From assembly GCF_013033965.1 (NCBI RefSeq), contig NZ_WQFE01000002.1:431384-495383 (forward strand): 64,000 bases of DNA. The letters run 5' to 3'. Position 1 is the first letter of the stretch; each line of letters starts with the position of its first letter. Shown here in pieces: positions 20,093 to 29,240 of the stretch. Source of the DNA: Ruegeria atlantica (GTDB taxonomy: Bacteria > Pseudomonadota > Alphaproteobacteria > Rhodobacterales > Rhodobacteraceae). Position numbers and translations under genes: made by a program. The notes beneath the pieces were generated by a model. The model was not told the DNA's origin, ran no database searches, and was given only the letters and a program-made list of their open reading frames with translations.

Positions 20093-20896
20093 ATGTTGGA
20101 GCTGGCCGCGCAACAGGGCGTTTCGGTCGCCGGGAAAGGCCTTGAGGGAAGCCCGCTGGCCATCCGTGGCCTGACCGTGTCCTACGGTCAGAAACCAGCG
20201 GTGTTTTCGGTGGATATGACCGTGCAGTCCGGCGCGATGACTGCGATTATCGGGCCGAACGGGGCGGGGAAGTCGACCTTGCTCAAGGCGGCGCTGGGTA
20301 TCGTCACACCGTTGTCCGGGCAGGTTTCCGTTTTTGGTGAGCCGCTGGAGAAACAGCGCGCCAGAATTGCCTATGTCCCGCAGCGGGCAAGTGTTGACTG
20401 GGACTTTCCCACGCGCGTGATTGATGTGGTGCTGATGGGTCTGTCTCGCGAGTTGGGCCTTCTGGGCCGCGTGCGGGCGCGCCACATGGCCTGCGCGATG
20501 GATTGCCTGCATCGGGTCGGGATGCGCGATTTCGCGGATCGCCAGATCGGTCAGCTTTCAGGTGGTCAACAACAGCGTGTATTTCTGGCTCGTGCCCTGG
20601 CGCAAGACGCAGACCTGTACCTGCTGGATGAACCTTTCGCAGGCGTCGATGCGGCGACCGAAAAGGCGATCATCGCTGTGCTTAAGTCATTGAAAGAGGC
20701 GGGCAAGACAGTGGTCGTCGTGCATCATGATCTGGCCACCGTGACGGACTATTTCGACCATGTTTTCCTGATCAACACGCGCAAAGTGGCCGAGGGAACT
20801 GTGGCTGAGGCCTTCACCGCCGAAACCCTGCAATCGGCCTACGGAGGCCGTCTGGCCACCGCCCAGATCGACCAGATCTCGCGCGCATTGGGGTAA
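20093..20896 (+). CDS. sitB: Metal ABC transporter ATP-binding protein
   Basis: ATPase of the metal importer. 267 residues with Walker A GPNGAGKST, Q-loop VPQRASVDWDFP, signature LSGGQQQRVFLARAL, Walker B DLYLLDEPFAGVD and switch His VVVVHHDLATV. The QRASVDWDFP Q-loop sequence is typical of Mn/Zn/Fe importers. The ATG at 20093 follows directly on the sitA stop (TGAGTGATG), with a GTG one codon earlier as an alternative. The reading continues into sitC with a three-base gap. Confidence 0.9.
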   Translation: MLELAAQQGVSVAGKGLEGSPLAIRGLTVSYGQKPAVFSVDMTVQSGAMTAIIGPNGAGKSTLLKAALGIVTPLSGQVSVFGEPLEKQRARIAYVPQRASVDWDFPTRVIDVVLMGLSRELGLLGRVRARHMACAMDCLHRVGMRDFADRQIGQLSGGQQQRVFLARALAQDADLYLLDEPFAGVDAATEKAIIAVLKSLKEAGKTVVVVHHDLATVTDYFDHVFLINTRKVAEGTVAEAFTAETLQSAYGGRLATAQIDQISRALG

Positions 20897-20899
20897 ATC

Positions 20900-22105
20900 A
20901 TGCTTTGGGATGCTCTGACCCTGCAGCTGGGCTACAACGCCACGCTGGTCGCTATTGGTGCGACTTTGCTAGGCGTATCTGCCGGCGTAACGGGCACGTT
21001 CCTGTTCCTGCGCAAACGCGCGCTGGTCAGTGATGCAATCAGCCACGCGACGCTGCCCGGGGTCTGCCTCGGGTTCATGGTTCTGGTCGCCTTTGGGGGC
21101 GACGGGCGCAATCTGATTGGCTTGTTGGCCGGGTCGGCGGTCTCGGCCTGGATTGGGTTGCTGTGTATGAACTGGCTGACCCGCCACACGCGGCTGGCCG
21201 AGGATGCCGCGATTGGTGCGGTCCTTTCCGTGTTCTTTGGCTTTGGCATTGTGCTACTGACCGTGATCCAGACAATGGGCGTAGGCCGCCAGGCCGGGCT
21301 CGAAGGGTTCCTGCTTGGCTCTACCGCCGGGATGCTGTGGGCGGATGCATTAATCATCGCGATCGGTGGGGCGGCAACACTATTGCTGGTCATGATTATT
21401 CGCCGCCCGATGACTATGGTGGCTTTTGATCCGGAATATGCCGCCGCCCGAGGGCTGCCGGTACACCGTATCGACCTTGCCATGATGGGTTTGGTCATGG
21501 CGGTTACCGTGGTTGGTCTGAAGATTGTCGGACTGATCCTGATCGTGGCACTGCTGATCATCCCCCCCGTTACCGCTCGATTCTGGTCAGAGCGTTCCGA
21601 CCGCGTCGTGTTACTGGCTGGATTGGCCGGAGGGTTGGCCGGCTATCTGGGCGCGGCGTTGTCAGCTTCGGCCCCCAACCTGCCGACCGGTCCGATCATC
21701 GTGCTGGTCAGCTTCGGCTTCTTCGCGTTGTCCATGTTCTTAGCCCCGGTCCGCGGTGTTCTGGCAGCCGTCCTGCGACATATGCGGTTCCAGCGTCGGG
21801 TCCATATCCGGCAGGGGCTGCTGGCACTGGCACAAGGGCAGAAGATCTATGAGCCTTTGACCCTGCGCCTGTTGCGGCGTGCCGGCTTGGCCAGAGCCGA
21901 CGGCGTGGCCACTGAAACAGGCAAAGCCCGGGCTGCTAAGGCGCTGCGTGACGAGAAACGCTGGGAAATCGTCAGGGCAGATCAAACGCATGAAGCGACG
22001 GCTGCGCTTTATGACGGGCTTCGAGATATCGAAACCGTCCTGACCCGCGACCAGATAGCCGAGATCGACCGCCTGATCGGTGGCCCGCAGGAGGTTCCGG
22101 CATGA
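20900..22105 (+). CDS. sitC: Metal ABC transporter permease with C-terminal extension
   Basis: Membrane subunit of the ABC-3 family, with about eight hydrophobic helices in residues 1-275 (for example MAVTVVGLKIVGLILIVALL). At 401 residues it is about 115 longer than SitD. The extra C-terminal part, from RFQRRVHIRQGLLALAQGQK to EIDRLIGGPQEVPA, is charged and helical. Similar permeases in other bacteria carry a DtxR-like helical domain here, and LLALAQGQKIYEPLTLRLLR could be part of one; that is a suggestion. Its stop overlaps the sitD start (ATGA). Confidence 0.85.
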   Translation: MLWDALTLQLGYNATLVAIGATLLGVSAGVTGTFLFLRKRALVSDAISHATLPGVCLGFMVLVAFGGDGRNLIGLLAGSAVSAWIGLLCMNWLTRHTRLAEDAAIGAVLSVFFGFGIVLLTVIQTMGVGRQAGLEGFLLGSTAGMLWADALIIAIGGAATLLLVMIIRRPMTMVAFDPEYAAARGLPVHRIDLAMMGLVMAVTVVGLKIVGLILIVALLIIPPVTARFWSERSDRVVLLAGLAGGLAGYLGAALSASAPNLPTGPIIVLVSFGFFALSMFLAPVRGVLAAVLRHMRFQRRVHIRQGLLALAQGQKIYEPLTLRLLRRAGLARADGVATETGKARAAKALRDEKRWEIVRADQTHEATAALYDGLRDIETVLTRDQIAEIDRLIGGPQEVPA

Positions 22106-23031
22106 GCGGTGAAGAATTCGTGCCCCTGTCACTGACGCCCCTGCTTATCGGCACATTTGCGGCAATCGCCTGTGCATTGCCCGGCAACTTTCTGGTCTTG
22201 CGAAAACAGGCCCTGATCGGCGACGCGATCAGCCATGTAGTGCTGCCCGGTATCGTTGTGGCCTTTCTGGTGACCGGAGCGATCTCGACCTGGCCCATGA
22301 TGCTGGGTGCTGCGGGTGCGTCCGTTATGGCTGTGGTTCTGATCGAAGCCGTTCGGCGGTTGGGGCAGATCGAGGCAGGTGCCGCGATGGGTGTTGTCTT
22401 TACGACCATGTTCGCGGCCGGGGTCCTGTTGCTGGAACAGACCGATACATCGACCGTGCATCTGGATGTCGAACATGCGCTTTATGGTAATCTGGAAAGC
22501 TTGATCTGGTTGGACGCGACGGGTTGGTCTTCTGTACTGGACCCTGTGGCGTTGGCGGGGCTACCACCGGAATTGTCCCGGATTGCGCTGACCTTGCTGG
22601 GGGTTTCGCTATTTGTGTGGCTTTTTTGGCGGCCACTAAAGATTTCCACCTTTGACGAAGGGTTCGCGCGCACCATTGGTATCCGGACCGGAGTTCTGGG
22701 TATGGCCTTGGTGATCACGGCCGCGATTGCCGCTGTGGCGGCATTTGACGCCGTTGGATCGATCATCGTGATTGCCATGTTTATCTGCCCACCTGCAGCC
22801 GCGCGCATGATGACCAACCGCCTGGAAACCCAGATCGCATGGAGTGTCGCCTTTGCCATCCTGTCGGCTGTCTTCGGATATGTGCTGGCCGGATATGGCC
22901 CGCTTTGGCTTGGGGCGGCGGATGCGGTCAGTGCAGCAGGCATGATCGCAACGATATCTGGTCTGATCCTCGCGTTTGCGGCTTTGTGGGGCCCCTGCCG
23001 GACACGGGCGGGTGCACCCGGAACCGCTTGA
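22102..23031 (+). CDS. sitD: Metal ABC transporter permease
   Basis: Second ABC-3 permease, 309 residues, all membrane helices. Conserved stretches include GNFLVLRKQALIGDAISHVV and the C-terminal AAFDAVGSIIVIAMFICPPA. With SitC it should form the transport channel for Mn/Fe. It starts inside the sitC stop codon (ATGA), so the four sit genes form one tightly packed operon. Confidence 0.88.
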   Translation: MSGEEFVPLSLTPLLIGTFAAIACALPGNFLVLRKQALIGDAISHVVLPGIVVAFLVTGAISTWPMMLGAAGASVMAVVLIEAVRRLGQIEAGAAMGVVFTTMFAAGVLLLEQTDTSTVHLDVEHALYGNLESLIWLDATGWSSVLDPVALAGLPPELSRIALTLLGVSLFVWLFWRPLKISTFDEGFARTIGIRTGVLGMALVITAAIAAVAAFDAVGSIIVIAMFICPPAAARMMTNRLETQIAWSVAFAILSAVFGYVLAGYGPLWLGAADAVSAAGMIATISGLILAFAALWGPCRTRAGAPGTA

Positions 23032-23178
23032 CCCGGCACTTTCCCGCCACCGGGCTTTGCACCGCATCGGCCAAACTTTGCCACCCGGATTGGGGACAGG
23101 AGAGTCTTCACGTCCCGTAATCGGATTCGTGGTACAAAATGTCTCAGGATTATTGGATGACCACCACTCACTCCGGAT

Positions 23179-23241
23179 CGTTCGAGCAATCGCACCCAGA
23201 CTAGCTACTTGTCTGGAAGGTACGGTGTGATTGTTCGAACG
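23179..23241. other. 63-nt imperfect stem-loop before mutL
   Basis: Arms 23179-23195 and 23225-23241 pair over 17 bp (two G-U pairs on the plus-strand RNA). Inside, 23196-23201 and 23211-23216 form a further 6-bp stem closing a 9-base loop, and eight bases bulge on the 3' side. No T-run follows on either strand, so it does not look like a simple terminator. It lies in the 282-bp gap between sitD and mutL, about 75 bp before the mutL start. The rest of that gap (23032-23178, 23242-23313) shows no gene. Confidence 0.55.
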
Positions 23242-23313
23242 CCCCCTCCCCACAATTGAATTATGTGCCTAAGCGGTGGCAGAATCGTGCATGGTTGTGC
23301 TAGGTCTGGTGGT

Positions 23314-25164
23314 ATGGCGCAGGCACACCCCAATATCAGCGAAAATCGCCCGGTAATCCGGCAACTTGATGATGCGGCGATCAACCGTATCGCGGCGGGT
23401 GAGGTTGTTGAACGCCCGGCATCTGCAGTTAAGGAATTGGTGGAAAACGCCATCGACGCAGGCGCAACCCGCATCGCGATCGACATCGCTGATGGGGGCA
23501 AGACGCTGATTCGCGTCACCGATGATGGCTGCGGGATTGCTGCTGAGGATCTGCCATTGGCCCTGTCGCGCCATGCGACGTCGAAAATCGACGGGTCGGA
23601 TCTGCTGAATATCCACACTTTCGGTTTTCGCGGTGAAGCGCTGCCATCGCTGGGCGCGGTTGGCCGCTTGACCATCACCAGCCGGGTGCCGGGGGGGGAA
23701 GCGGCCTCGATCCACGTCGCAGGTGGTCGAATGGACAGGGCAAAACCTGCGGCCTTGCGTACCGGCACAGTCGTTGAACTGCGCGATCTGTTCTTCGCCA
23801 CCCCGGCCCGATTGAAGTTCATGCGCACAGACCGGGCCGAGGCGCAGGCGATCAACGACACCGTCAAACGACTGGCCATGGCCGAGCCTGCGGTGACGTT
23901 CACCTTGCGTGACGTCTCTGGTGGTGGAGAGGGGCGCGTGACCTTCCGGGCCGATCGCGAAAATGGCGATCTGTTCGACGCGCTTCATGCCCGGCTGGCT
24001 CGCGTGATCGGGCGTGAGTTTGCGGAAAATGCGCTGCAGATCGATGCGACACGCGAGGGGATCCGGTTGTACGGCTATGCGGCCCTGCCGACCTATTCGC
24101 GGGGCGCGGCGGTGGCACAGTATCTGTTCGTCAACGGGCGGCCTGTTCGGGACAAGATGCTGACAGGGGCACTGCGGGCGGCCTATTTTGATTTCCTCAG
24201 CCACGATCGGCATCCGGCGGCGGCGTTGTTCATCGATTGTGATCCGACGCTGGTGGATGTGAATGTGCATCCGGCAAAGTCCGAGGTCCGGTTCCGCGAT
24301 CCGGGTGTGGCCCGCGGATTGATCGTTTCGGCCCTGCGGCACGCGCTGGCCGAGGCTGGGCACAGGGCCTCCTCGACTGTGGCTAATGCAACGCTGGGCG
24401 CGATGCGCCCCGAACCGGCGCAACCTGCGCCCGCTCGGGTGTACCAGATGGACCGCCCCTCGTCAGCTACACGGCAGGCGGCGTATCAGGCGCAAGCACC
24501 CGGCTTCGCCGAGCTTTCACGAGATTACAGCGGCAGCGTGGTCGAACCACCCCCGGCCCCGGTCGCAGAAGCTCCGGTCGAGGACCTGCCATTGGGCGCT
24601 GCGCGTGGACAGGTGCATGAGAACTACATCATCGCGCAAACAGCGGATGGCATGGTGATTGTCGACCAGCACGCCGCGCATGAGCGGCTGGTCTATGAAA
24701 AGCTCAAGACCCAGATGGCTGAAAACGGGGTTTCTGCGCAGGCGCTGCTGATCCCCGAAATTGTCGAGCTGTCCGAAGGTGATTGCGCCCGTCTGATGGC
24801 GGTGGCTGACGACCTGTCGCGTCTTGGCCTGACAATAGAGCCCTTTGGCGGCGGTGCGGTCGCCGTGCGGGAAACGCCAGCCATTTTGGGTGAGGTGGAT
24901 GCCCGCGCGATGATCCTCGATATCCTCGACGAACTGTCCGATCAGGGCGAAAGCCAGACCGTGCAGGCGCGGATCGAGGCGATCCTTAGCCGGGTGGCCT
25001 GTCACGGCTCGGTCCGGTCGGGTCGCCGGATGCGGGCCGAGGAAATGAACGCCCTGCTGCGCGAAATGGAGGCGACGCCCCATTCCGGTCAATGCAACCA
25101 CGGGCGGCCAACCTACGTGGAATTGAAGCTGAGCGATATCGAGCGATTGTTCGGCCGTAGTTGA
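23314..25164 (+). CDS. mutL: DNA mismatch repair protein MutL
   Basis: Links MutS mismatch recognition to strand incision. The 616-residue protein has the GHKL ATPase domain with [26 protein letters not shown] and [11 protein letters not shown], a Pro-rich linker around residues 365-435, and a C-terminal dimerisation domain. The latter carries the endonuclease motif [12 protein letters not shown] (DQHA-x2-E-x4-E), plus [12 protein letters not shown] and CNHGRPT. This protein should therefore nick DNA itself, as expected where MutH is absent. The start at 23314 ([18 protein letters not shown]) fits homologues better than an in-frame ATG 51 bases upstream. Confidence 0.95.
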   Translation: MAQAHPNISENRPVIRQLDDAAINRIAAGEVVERPASAVKELVENAIDAGATRIAIDIADGGKTLIRVTDDGCGIAAEDLPLALSRHATSKIDGSDLLNIHTFGFRGEALPSLGAVGRLTITSRVPGGEAASIHVAGGRMDRAKPAALRTGTVVELRDLFFATPARLKFMRTDRAEAQAINDTVKRLAMAEPAVTFTLRDVSGGGEGRVTFRADRENGDLFDALHARLARVIGREFAENALQIDATREGIRLYGYAALPTYSRGAAVAQYLFVNGRPVRDKMLTGALRAAYFDFLSHDRHPAAALFIDCDPTLVDVNVHPAKSEVRFRDPGVARGLIVSALRHALAEAGHRASSTVANATLGAMRPEPAQPAPARVYQMDRPSSATRQAAYQAQAPGFAELSRDYSGSVVEPPPAPVAEAPVEDLPLGAARGQVHENYIIAQTADGMVIVDQHAAHERLVYEKLKTQMAENGVSAQALLIPEIVELSEGDCARLMAVADDLSRLGLTIEPFGGGAVAVRETPAILGEVDARAMILDILDELSDQGESQTVQARIEAILSRVACHGSVRSGRRMRAEEMNALLREMEATPHSGQCNHGRPTYVELKLSDIERLFGRS

Positions 25165-25216
25165 TCCAATGGCCTTGTTGGGTTAAGGAGAATAAAACAA
25201 GAACATCCGAGGCGAC

Positions 25217-26446
25217 ATGATCGAGATTGCAGGAACCCAATATGCGTTGAACGACCCCGTGGTATTGGCCGTGGGTGGGGTTGTTGCGCTGATCCTTTTG
25301 CTGCTGTTTTTGTCACTGCGAGCGGCAAACAGATCTGCCCGCATGGCAGAACCGCTGGCACGGCAACTGGCGCATCTGGGGCAGAATGTTCAGCAGTTGG
25401 GGCAGGGGCAGGAACAGTTACGCGGCGGGCTGCAGCATGTCTCGGACACGCAGGCCAATGCACAAGTGCAGGTGATACAGACGGTCGAATCGCGCCTGTC
25501 CTCGGTCCAGCAGCAGATGAATGACCGGCTGGCGGATAACGCGATGAAATCGGCGCGCGCGATGGCCGAGATGCAGGAACGGATGAAGGAATCCCTGCAC
25601 GGCTCGTCAAAACAGACGGCGACGTCGCTGACGCAGTTGCAGGAACGTCTGGCGGCCATCGACAAGGCACAGGACAATATCACAAAATTATCGGGCGATG
25701 TGCTGTCCTTGCAGGACATCCTGTCGAACAAGCAAACACGCGGCGCGTTTGGAGAGATTCAGCTGAACGACATCGTGTCCAAGGCGCTGCCTTCTGACAG
25801 TTTCCAGCTGCAGGCAACGTTGTCGAACGGGCGGCGTGCAGACTGTTTGATCAATCTGCCGAACCCTCCGGGGCCGATTGTGATCGATAGTAAATTCCCG
25901 TTGGAGGCCTATGAAGCGTTAATCGGCTCAACCAACGATATGGAGCTGAAAGCGGCCGTCCAGATGTTCCGCAGCACCGTGCGCAAGCACATCAATGACA
26001 TTTCCGAAAAGTACATTCTGGATGGCGAAACCGCTGATGGCGCATTGATGTTCCTGCCGTCTGAAGCAGTCTATGCCGAATTGCACGCCAAATTCCCGGA
26101 ACTGGTGCAGGAGAGTTTTAGCAAGCGTGTTTGGATCGTCTCACCCACCACATGCATGGCAACATTGAACACAATGCGCGCGATCCTGAAAGACGCGCGG
26201 ATGCGTGAACAGGCAGGCGCGATCCGCAAAGAGTTGGGCTTGCTGCACAAAGATGTGGAACGTTTGGGCGACCGCGTTTCTAACCTAGATCGCCATTTCG
26301 GGCAGGCAGCCAAGGATATCTCGGAAATCAAGATCAGCGCCGAAAAGGCTGGCCGCCGGGCGCAGAGATTGGACAATTTCGATTTCGAAGAACTGGCACC
26401 GGACGATCACACCAACGTCGTGCCCCTGGGCCAGTCCGAGGGGTAA
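25217..26446 (+). CDS. rmuC: DNA recombination protein RmuC
   Basis: RmuC-family protein thought to limit inversions and recombination at short repeats. 409 residues: an N-terminal membrane helix (VVLAVGGVVALILLLLFLSL), a long coiled coil (about 45-160), then a nuclease-like fold with RGAFGEIQLNDIV and IVIDSKFPLEAYEAL, which contains the Asp/Lys of a PD-(D/E)xK-type core. It follows mutL by 52 bases in the same direction; pairing with a repair gene fits its role. Confidence 0.93.
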   Translation: MIEIAGTQYALNDPVVLAVGGVVALILLLLFLSLRAANRSARMAEPLARQLAHLGQNVQQLGQGQEQLRGGLQHVSDTQANAQVQVIQTVESRLSSVQQQMNDRLADNAMKSARAMAEMQERMKESLHGSSKQTATSLTQLQERLAAIDKAQDNITKLSGDVLSLQDILSNKQTRGAFGEIQLNDIVSKALPSDSFQLQATLSNGRRADCLINLPNPPGPIVIDSKFPLEAYEALIGSTNDMELKAAVQMFRSTVRKHINDISEKYILDGETADGALMFLPSEAVYAELHAKFPELVQESFSKRVWIVSPTTCMATLNTMRAILKDARMREQAGAIRKELGLLHKDVERLGDRVSNLDRHFGQAAKDISEIKISAEKAGRRAQRLDNFDFEELAPDDHTNVVPLGQSEG

Positions 26447-26449
26447 GCG

Positions 26450-26854
26450 CTACTGGATCGACAGGTCGAGATTGTAGCCGACCGTCTTGTCCGTATCGCG
26501 GTCATTGCCCATCAGGTAGACTCGGATCGTGTAGTCTCCGTCCTCGGGCAGTTCGATGCGGGCGGTGTTTCCGTCGATAGAGCCGTTGTAGATCGCAACA
26601 CCATCACTTCCGGGTGGAAGAATGTTGAAGTAGATCACGCCATATCCGTTTGTGTCGCTGACCTTGAGGTCAGCAAACATCTTTTGCCCGGCTTTTGCGC
26701 CGAGCTTGTAGTCGAAATACTCGTTTCCAGTGACAGCGCCGTTTACCATCGTTCCGAAATTGCCCTGTTCGAACTTTACAACAGCAGCACGTTGAGGCAA
26801 CGCGCCTGATGCAAAGCCCATCAGGGTGAGAGTCAAAATCAGAACTCGGACCAT
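26450..26854 (-). CDS. Small exported protein resembling PliG-type lysozyme inhibitors
   Basis: 134 residues with a Sec signal (MVRVLILTLTLMGFASGALP). The mature part is one beta-rich domain. The pattern AVTGNEYFDYKLGAKAGQKM, then YFNILPPGSDG, then GDYTIRVYLMGNDRDTDK and YNLDLSI follows E. coli PliG, the periplasmic inhibitor of g-type lysozyme, though the same domain occurs in proteins of other or unknown role. It converges with rmuC at a distance of three bases. Function should be read as family-level only. Confidence 0.55.
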   Translation of the reverse strand: MVRVLILTLTLMGFASGALPQRAAVVKFEQGNFGTMVNGAVTGNEYFDYKLGAKAGQKMFADLKVSDTNGYGVIYFNILPPGSDGVAIYNGSIDGNTARIELPEDGDYTIRVYLMGNDRDTDKTVGYNLDLSIQ

Positions 26855-26912
26855 TCTTATGTCTCCACCATTCGGTTCACCGCATCACACTAGCACGTGA
26901 GCGCCGCCCGCG

Positions 26913-27572
26913 TCAGATGCGCAGGAAGGGCTGGAACAGACGTGGCATCAGCTTGTTGAATTTCAGCGGCGCGTCGGTGACCGCCAGACAAATGCAATCT
27001 TCGGAGATATCGGCTGTCGGGGTATGGTGCAGATCTTCATCCGCAATTTCCACATCACCCCGGGCGAAACGGTCGACCTCGTCCGAAAACGCGCCCTTCA
27101 GGACCATTGTTAACTCCACGCCATTATGGCTGTGGTCAGGCACCGCGGTTCCCGCCGGAATGAACAGCAGCCGGGCGGTCGCCTCGCCGGTCGTCGGTAA
27201 AATAGCCTGCTTGACCCCCATGCCGATTGGCCGCCAGCGGATGTCATTCACGTCACCTCCGACATAATCCTGCAACGGGGTTGGCAAAACCGAACAGCTT
27301 GGGCGCTTGGGATTTGCAACCGGCGCGCCGTCTGCAATCAAAGCCATTGTCTCCGCAAGCGCCTTGTCATTCATCGCAACGGTCGCGTCCTGTTCTTCCA
27401 GAACAAATCCACCGACGGCGTCAAAACTTTCCGCCCGTGCGCGGCAATGATCACACAAGGACAGATGCGTCGCGACCATCAGGTCGAACGCCTCGGGCAG
27501 AGTGCCTGCGGCGTAGGCCATCAGCAGGTCGTCCGTCAGGTGATGTTTGATCTTGTTGCTCATATCCGTCAT
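26913..27572 (-). CDS. chrR: ChrR family anti-sigma factor
   Basis: Zinc-binding anti-sigma factor that holds the partner ECF sigma factor and releases it on singlet oxygen or related stress. 219 residues. The N-terminal anti-sigma domain has the zinc motif HLSLCDHC, and the C-terminal cupin domain has PDHSHNGVELTMVL (HxHx3E) and DLHHTPTADISEDC. It begins one base after the rpoE stop (TGAGATG), the usual coupling for this pair. An ATG three codons on (MSNKIKHHL) is an alternative start. Confidence 0.92.
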   Translation of the reverse strand: MTDMSNKIKHHLTDDLLMAYAAGTLPEAFDLMVATHLSLCDHCRARAESFDAVGGFVLEEQDATVAMNDKALAETMALIADGAPVANPKRPSCSVLPTPLQDYVGGDVNDIRWRPIGMGVKQAILPTTGEATARLLFIPAGTAVPDHSHNGVELTMVLKGAFSDEVDRFARGDVEIADEDLHHTPTADISEDCICLAVTDAPLKFNKLMPRLFQPFLRI

Positions 27573-27573
27573 C

Positions 27574-28230
27574 TCAATTCATCGCATGGCGCAAGCGGTC
27601 CAGCGCCAGCCGTATCCGTGATTTGATCGTGCCCAGTGGCAATCCGGTCTGAGATGCAATTTCCCGATGACTCAGATCGCCAAAATAGGCTTTCTCGATC
27701 AGCTGTCTTTGCGCCTCTGGCAACGCGGTCAAAGCGCCGCGTAGCTGCGCGGTTTCCTGTTGCAGCGCAAGTACGTCGTCCTGTTCCGGCTCTGCCTCAG
27801 GCCCCCATCCCAAATCCTCGGGCTCGGGGCGGCGTTGCTTGCGCAGTACGTCGATGCGCTTGTTCCGGGCAATTGTGAACACCCAAGTGGCCACGGTTGC
27901 CCGTGCGGGATCAAACAAATGCGACTTGTGCCAAAGAGTTGCCATCACTTCCTGCGCGCACTCTTCAGCCAGGGCCGCATCCGAGCCCGACTTTATCAGG
28001 AACGCCTTGATCCGCGGTGCGAAATGCTGAAACAACTCAGCAAACGCGGCCTGATCCTGTGCATCCCTTATGCGTCTGACGTGGCTCACCCACTCAGCTC
28101 TGGTGTCACAACTGTCTTCCGCTCGGTTCACCGGTTTTCCCTTGATGCGTTTCTTCGCGCGCCACGGTTTCTGTGAAGGCCTGCTGGCCACCGGTTCATC
28201 CAAGGTCGCGGTATCGATCTCGGTAAACAT
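27574..28230 (-). CDS. rpoE: ECF sigma factor, RpoE partner of ChrR
   Basis: Group IV sigma factor of the RpoE-ChrR singlet-oxygen response. Region 2 contains AFAELFQHFAPRIKAFLIKS and ARATVATWVFTIARNKRIDV; region 4 contains ALPEAQRQLIEKAYFGDLSH and GLPLGTIKSRIRLALDRLR. From the ATG at 28230 the protein would have 218 residues, with about 45 poorly conserved residues in front; known RpoE proteins have about 180. The promoter found just upstream would start transcription at about this ATG, so the true start may be further in, for example the GTG at 28089. Confidence 0.88.
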   Translation of the reverse strand: MFTEIDTATLDEPVASRPSQKPWRAKKRIKGKPVNRAEDSCDTRAEWVSHVRRIRDAQDQAAFAELFQHFAPRIKAFLIKSGSDAALAEECAQEVMATLWHKSHLFDPARATVATWVFTIARNKRIDVLRKQRRPEPEDLGWGPEAEPEQDDVLALQQETAQLRGALTALPEAQRQLIEKAYFGDLSHREIASQTGLPLGTIKSRIRLALDRLRHAMN

Positions 28231-28234
28231 AACA

Positions 28235-28264
28235 ACATTACGCAGTGTGGCCCAAGCTGGATCA
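28235..28264 (-). promoter_or_regulatory. RpoE-type autoregulatory promoter
   Basis: On the minus strand TGATCC (28264-28259) is followed by an 18-bp spacer and TAATGT (28240-28235). This matches the known RpoE/ECF11 promoter of Rhodobacter (TGATCC, 18 bp, TAnnA-like). The position upstream of rpoE-chrR fits autoregulation. The expected transcription start is about 28228-28230, at the first possible start codon. Confidence 0.75.
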
Positions 28265-28379
28265 CATTGTGGTGCTATTTTAATCCGAACCGGACCATGT
28301 TTCGTATGATAAGTATGTATATGACGAAAAAAAGAGCGCCGTTTGAACGGCTTGCAGGCAAGATGGGAAATCGCTTGGA

Positions 28380-29153
28380 ATGAATAGAGTCGATCATATT
28401 GCGGGCCATACCTATCACGGTCGCAAAGGTAGGATTGAGAATGCGTTTCGGTATTCCATCGACTACATCCTGCTGGACCCCGAAGCCCGGCCTGACACGC
28501 CTTTTTTATTTTCGATGAACCGCGCCAATGCGATGTACTGGCGAGACCTCGACCACGGTGGTGAGCCCGGCAAAGGCCAGGGCGCGGTGTGGTTGCGTGC
28601 GAAATTCGATGAGATGGGTGTGACACAACCTAAACGGCTTGAGTTGTTGACGCAGCCGCGGGTGCTTGGGCATGTGTTCAACCCGGTCAGCTTTTGGTTC
28701 TGCTTCGATGCCGACGGGCAGCTATTTGCCGTGGTGGCCGAAGTCACCAACACCTACGGTACGCGCCACAACTATCTGTGCAATAATCCGGGTTTTGCGC
28801 CGATCCAACCAACAGATTGCATCGTTGCGGACAAGCTGATGCATGTCTCGCCGTTTCAGAAAATAGAAGGCACATACGAGTTCCGGTTCGATCATCGCCC
28901 CGAGCGTGTCGGTGTCTGGATCGACTATGGCCGAGAGGCTGGTGGGTTGATTGCCACCTTGACCGGGCCACGTGCGCCGCTAACCAACCGGGCGATCTTG
29001 TGGTCGTTGCTGCGCCGGCCCTTCGGGGCCCGGCGTGCATTTTTCCTGATCCTGTGGCAGGCGCTCAAGCTCAAGGTCAAAAAGGCCCGGTTTGTCCCCT
29101 TCCGAACGGCTCCAGTTCCTGATCAGCCGATGTCCCGCAGCGGCAAGCCCTAG
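28380..29153 (+). CDS. DUF1365 family protein
   Basis: 257-residue protein of the DUF1365 family: NRVDHIAGHTYHGRKGRIEN near the start, then FRYSIDYILLDPE, GHVFNPVSFWFCFDADG and EVTNTYGTRHNYLC. Biochemical function is unknown to me. Members of the family are commonly found in RpoE-ChrR regulons with cyclopropane-fatty-acid synthase and flavin oxidoreductase genes. Here it is divergent from rpoE across 149 bp without those partners. I found no clear RpoE promoter on its own strand. Confidence 0.85.
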   Translation: MNRVDHIAGHTYHGRKGRIENAFRYSIDYILLDPEARPDTPFLFSMNRANAMYWRDLDHGGEPGKGQGAVWLRAKFDEMGVTQPKRLELLTQPRVLGHVFNPVSFWFCFDADGQLFAVVAEVTNTYGTRHNYLCNNPGFAPIQPTDCIVADKLMHVSPFQKIEGTYEFRFDHRPERVGVWIDYGREAGGLIATLTGPRAPLTNRAILWSLLRRPFGARRAFFLILWQALKLKVKKARFVPFRTAPVPDQPMSRSGKP

Positions 29154-29240
29154 ACCACGGGTTTTTGCTCAAGATCAAAGACTCAGGCCGATCACCGTGG
29201 TTGTGGTATTATTGAAACCGCGAATACGAGGAGCTGGGTC

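Noticed and set aside
28338..28351. Short palindrome GCCGTTTGAACGGC followed by a T-run on the minus strand
   Set aside because: It looks like a small terminator, but no minus-strand gene ends there; the stem is only five pairs. Probably chance.
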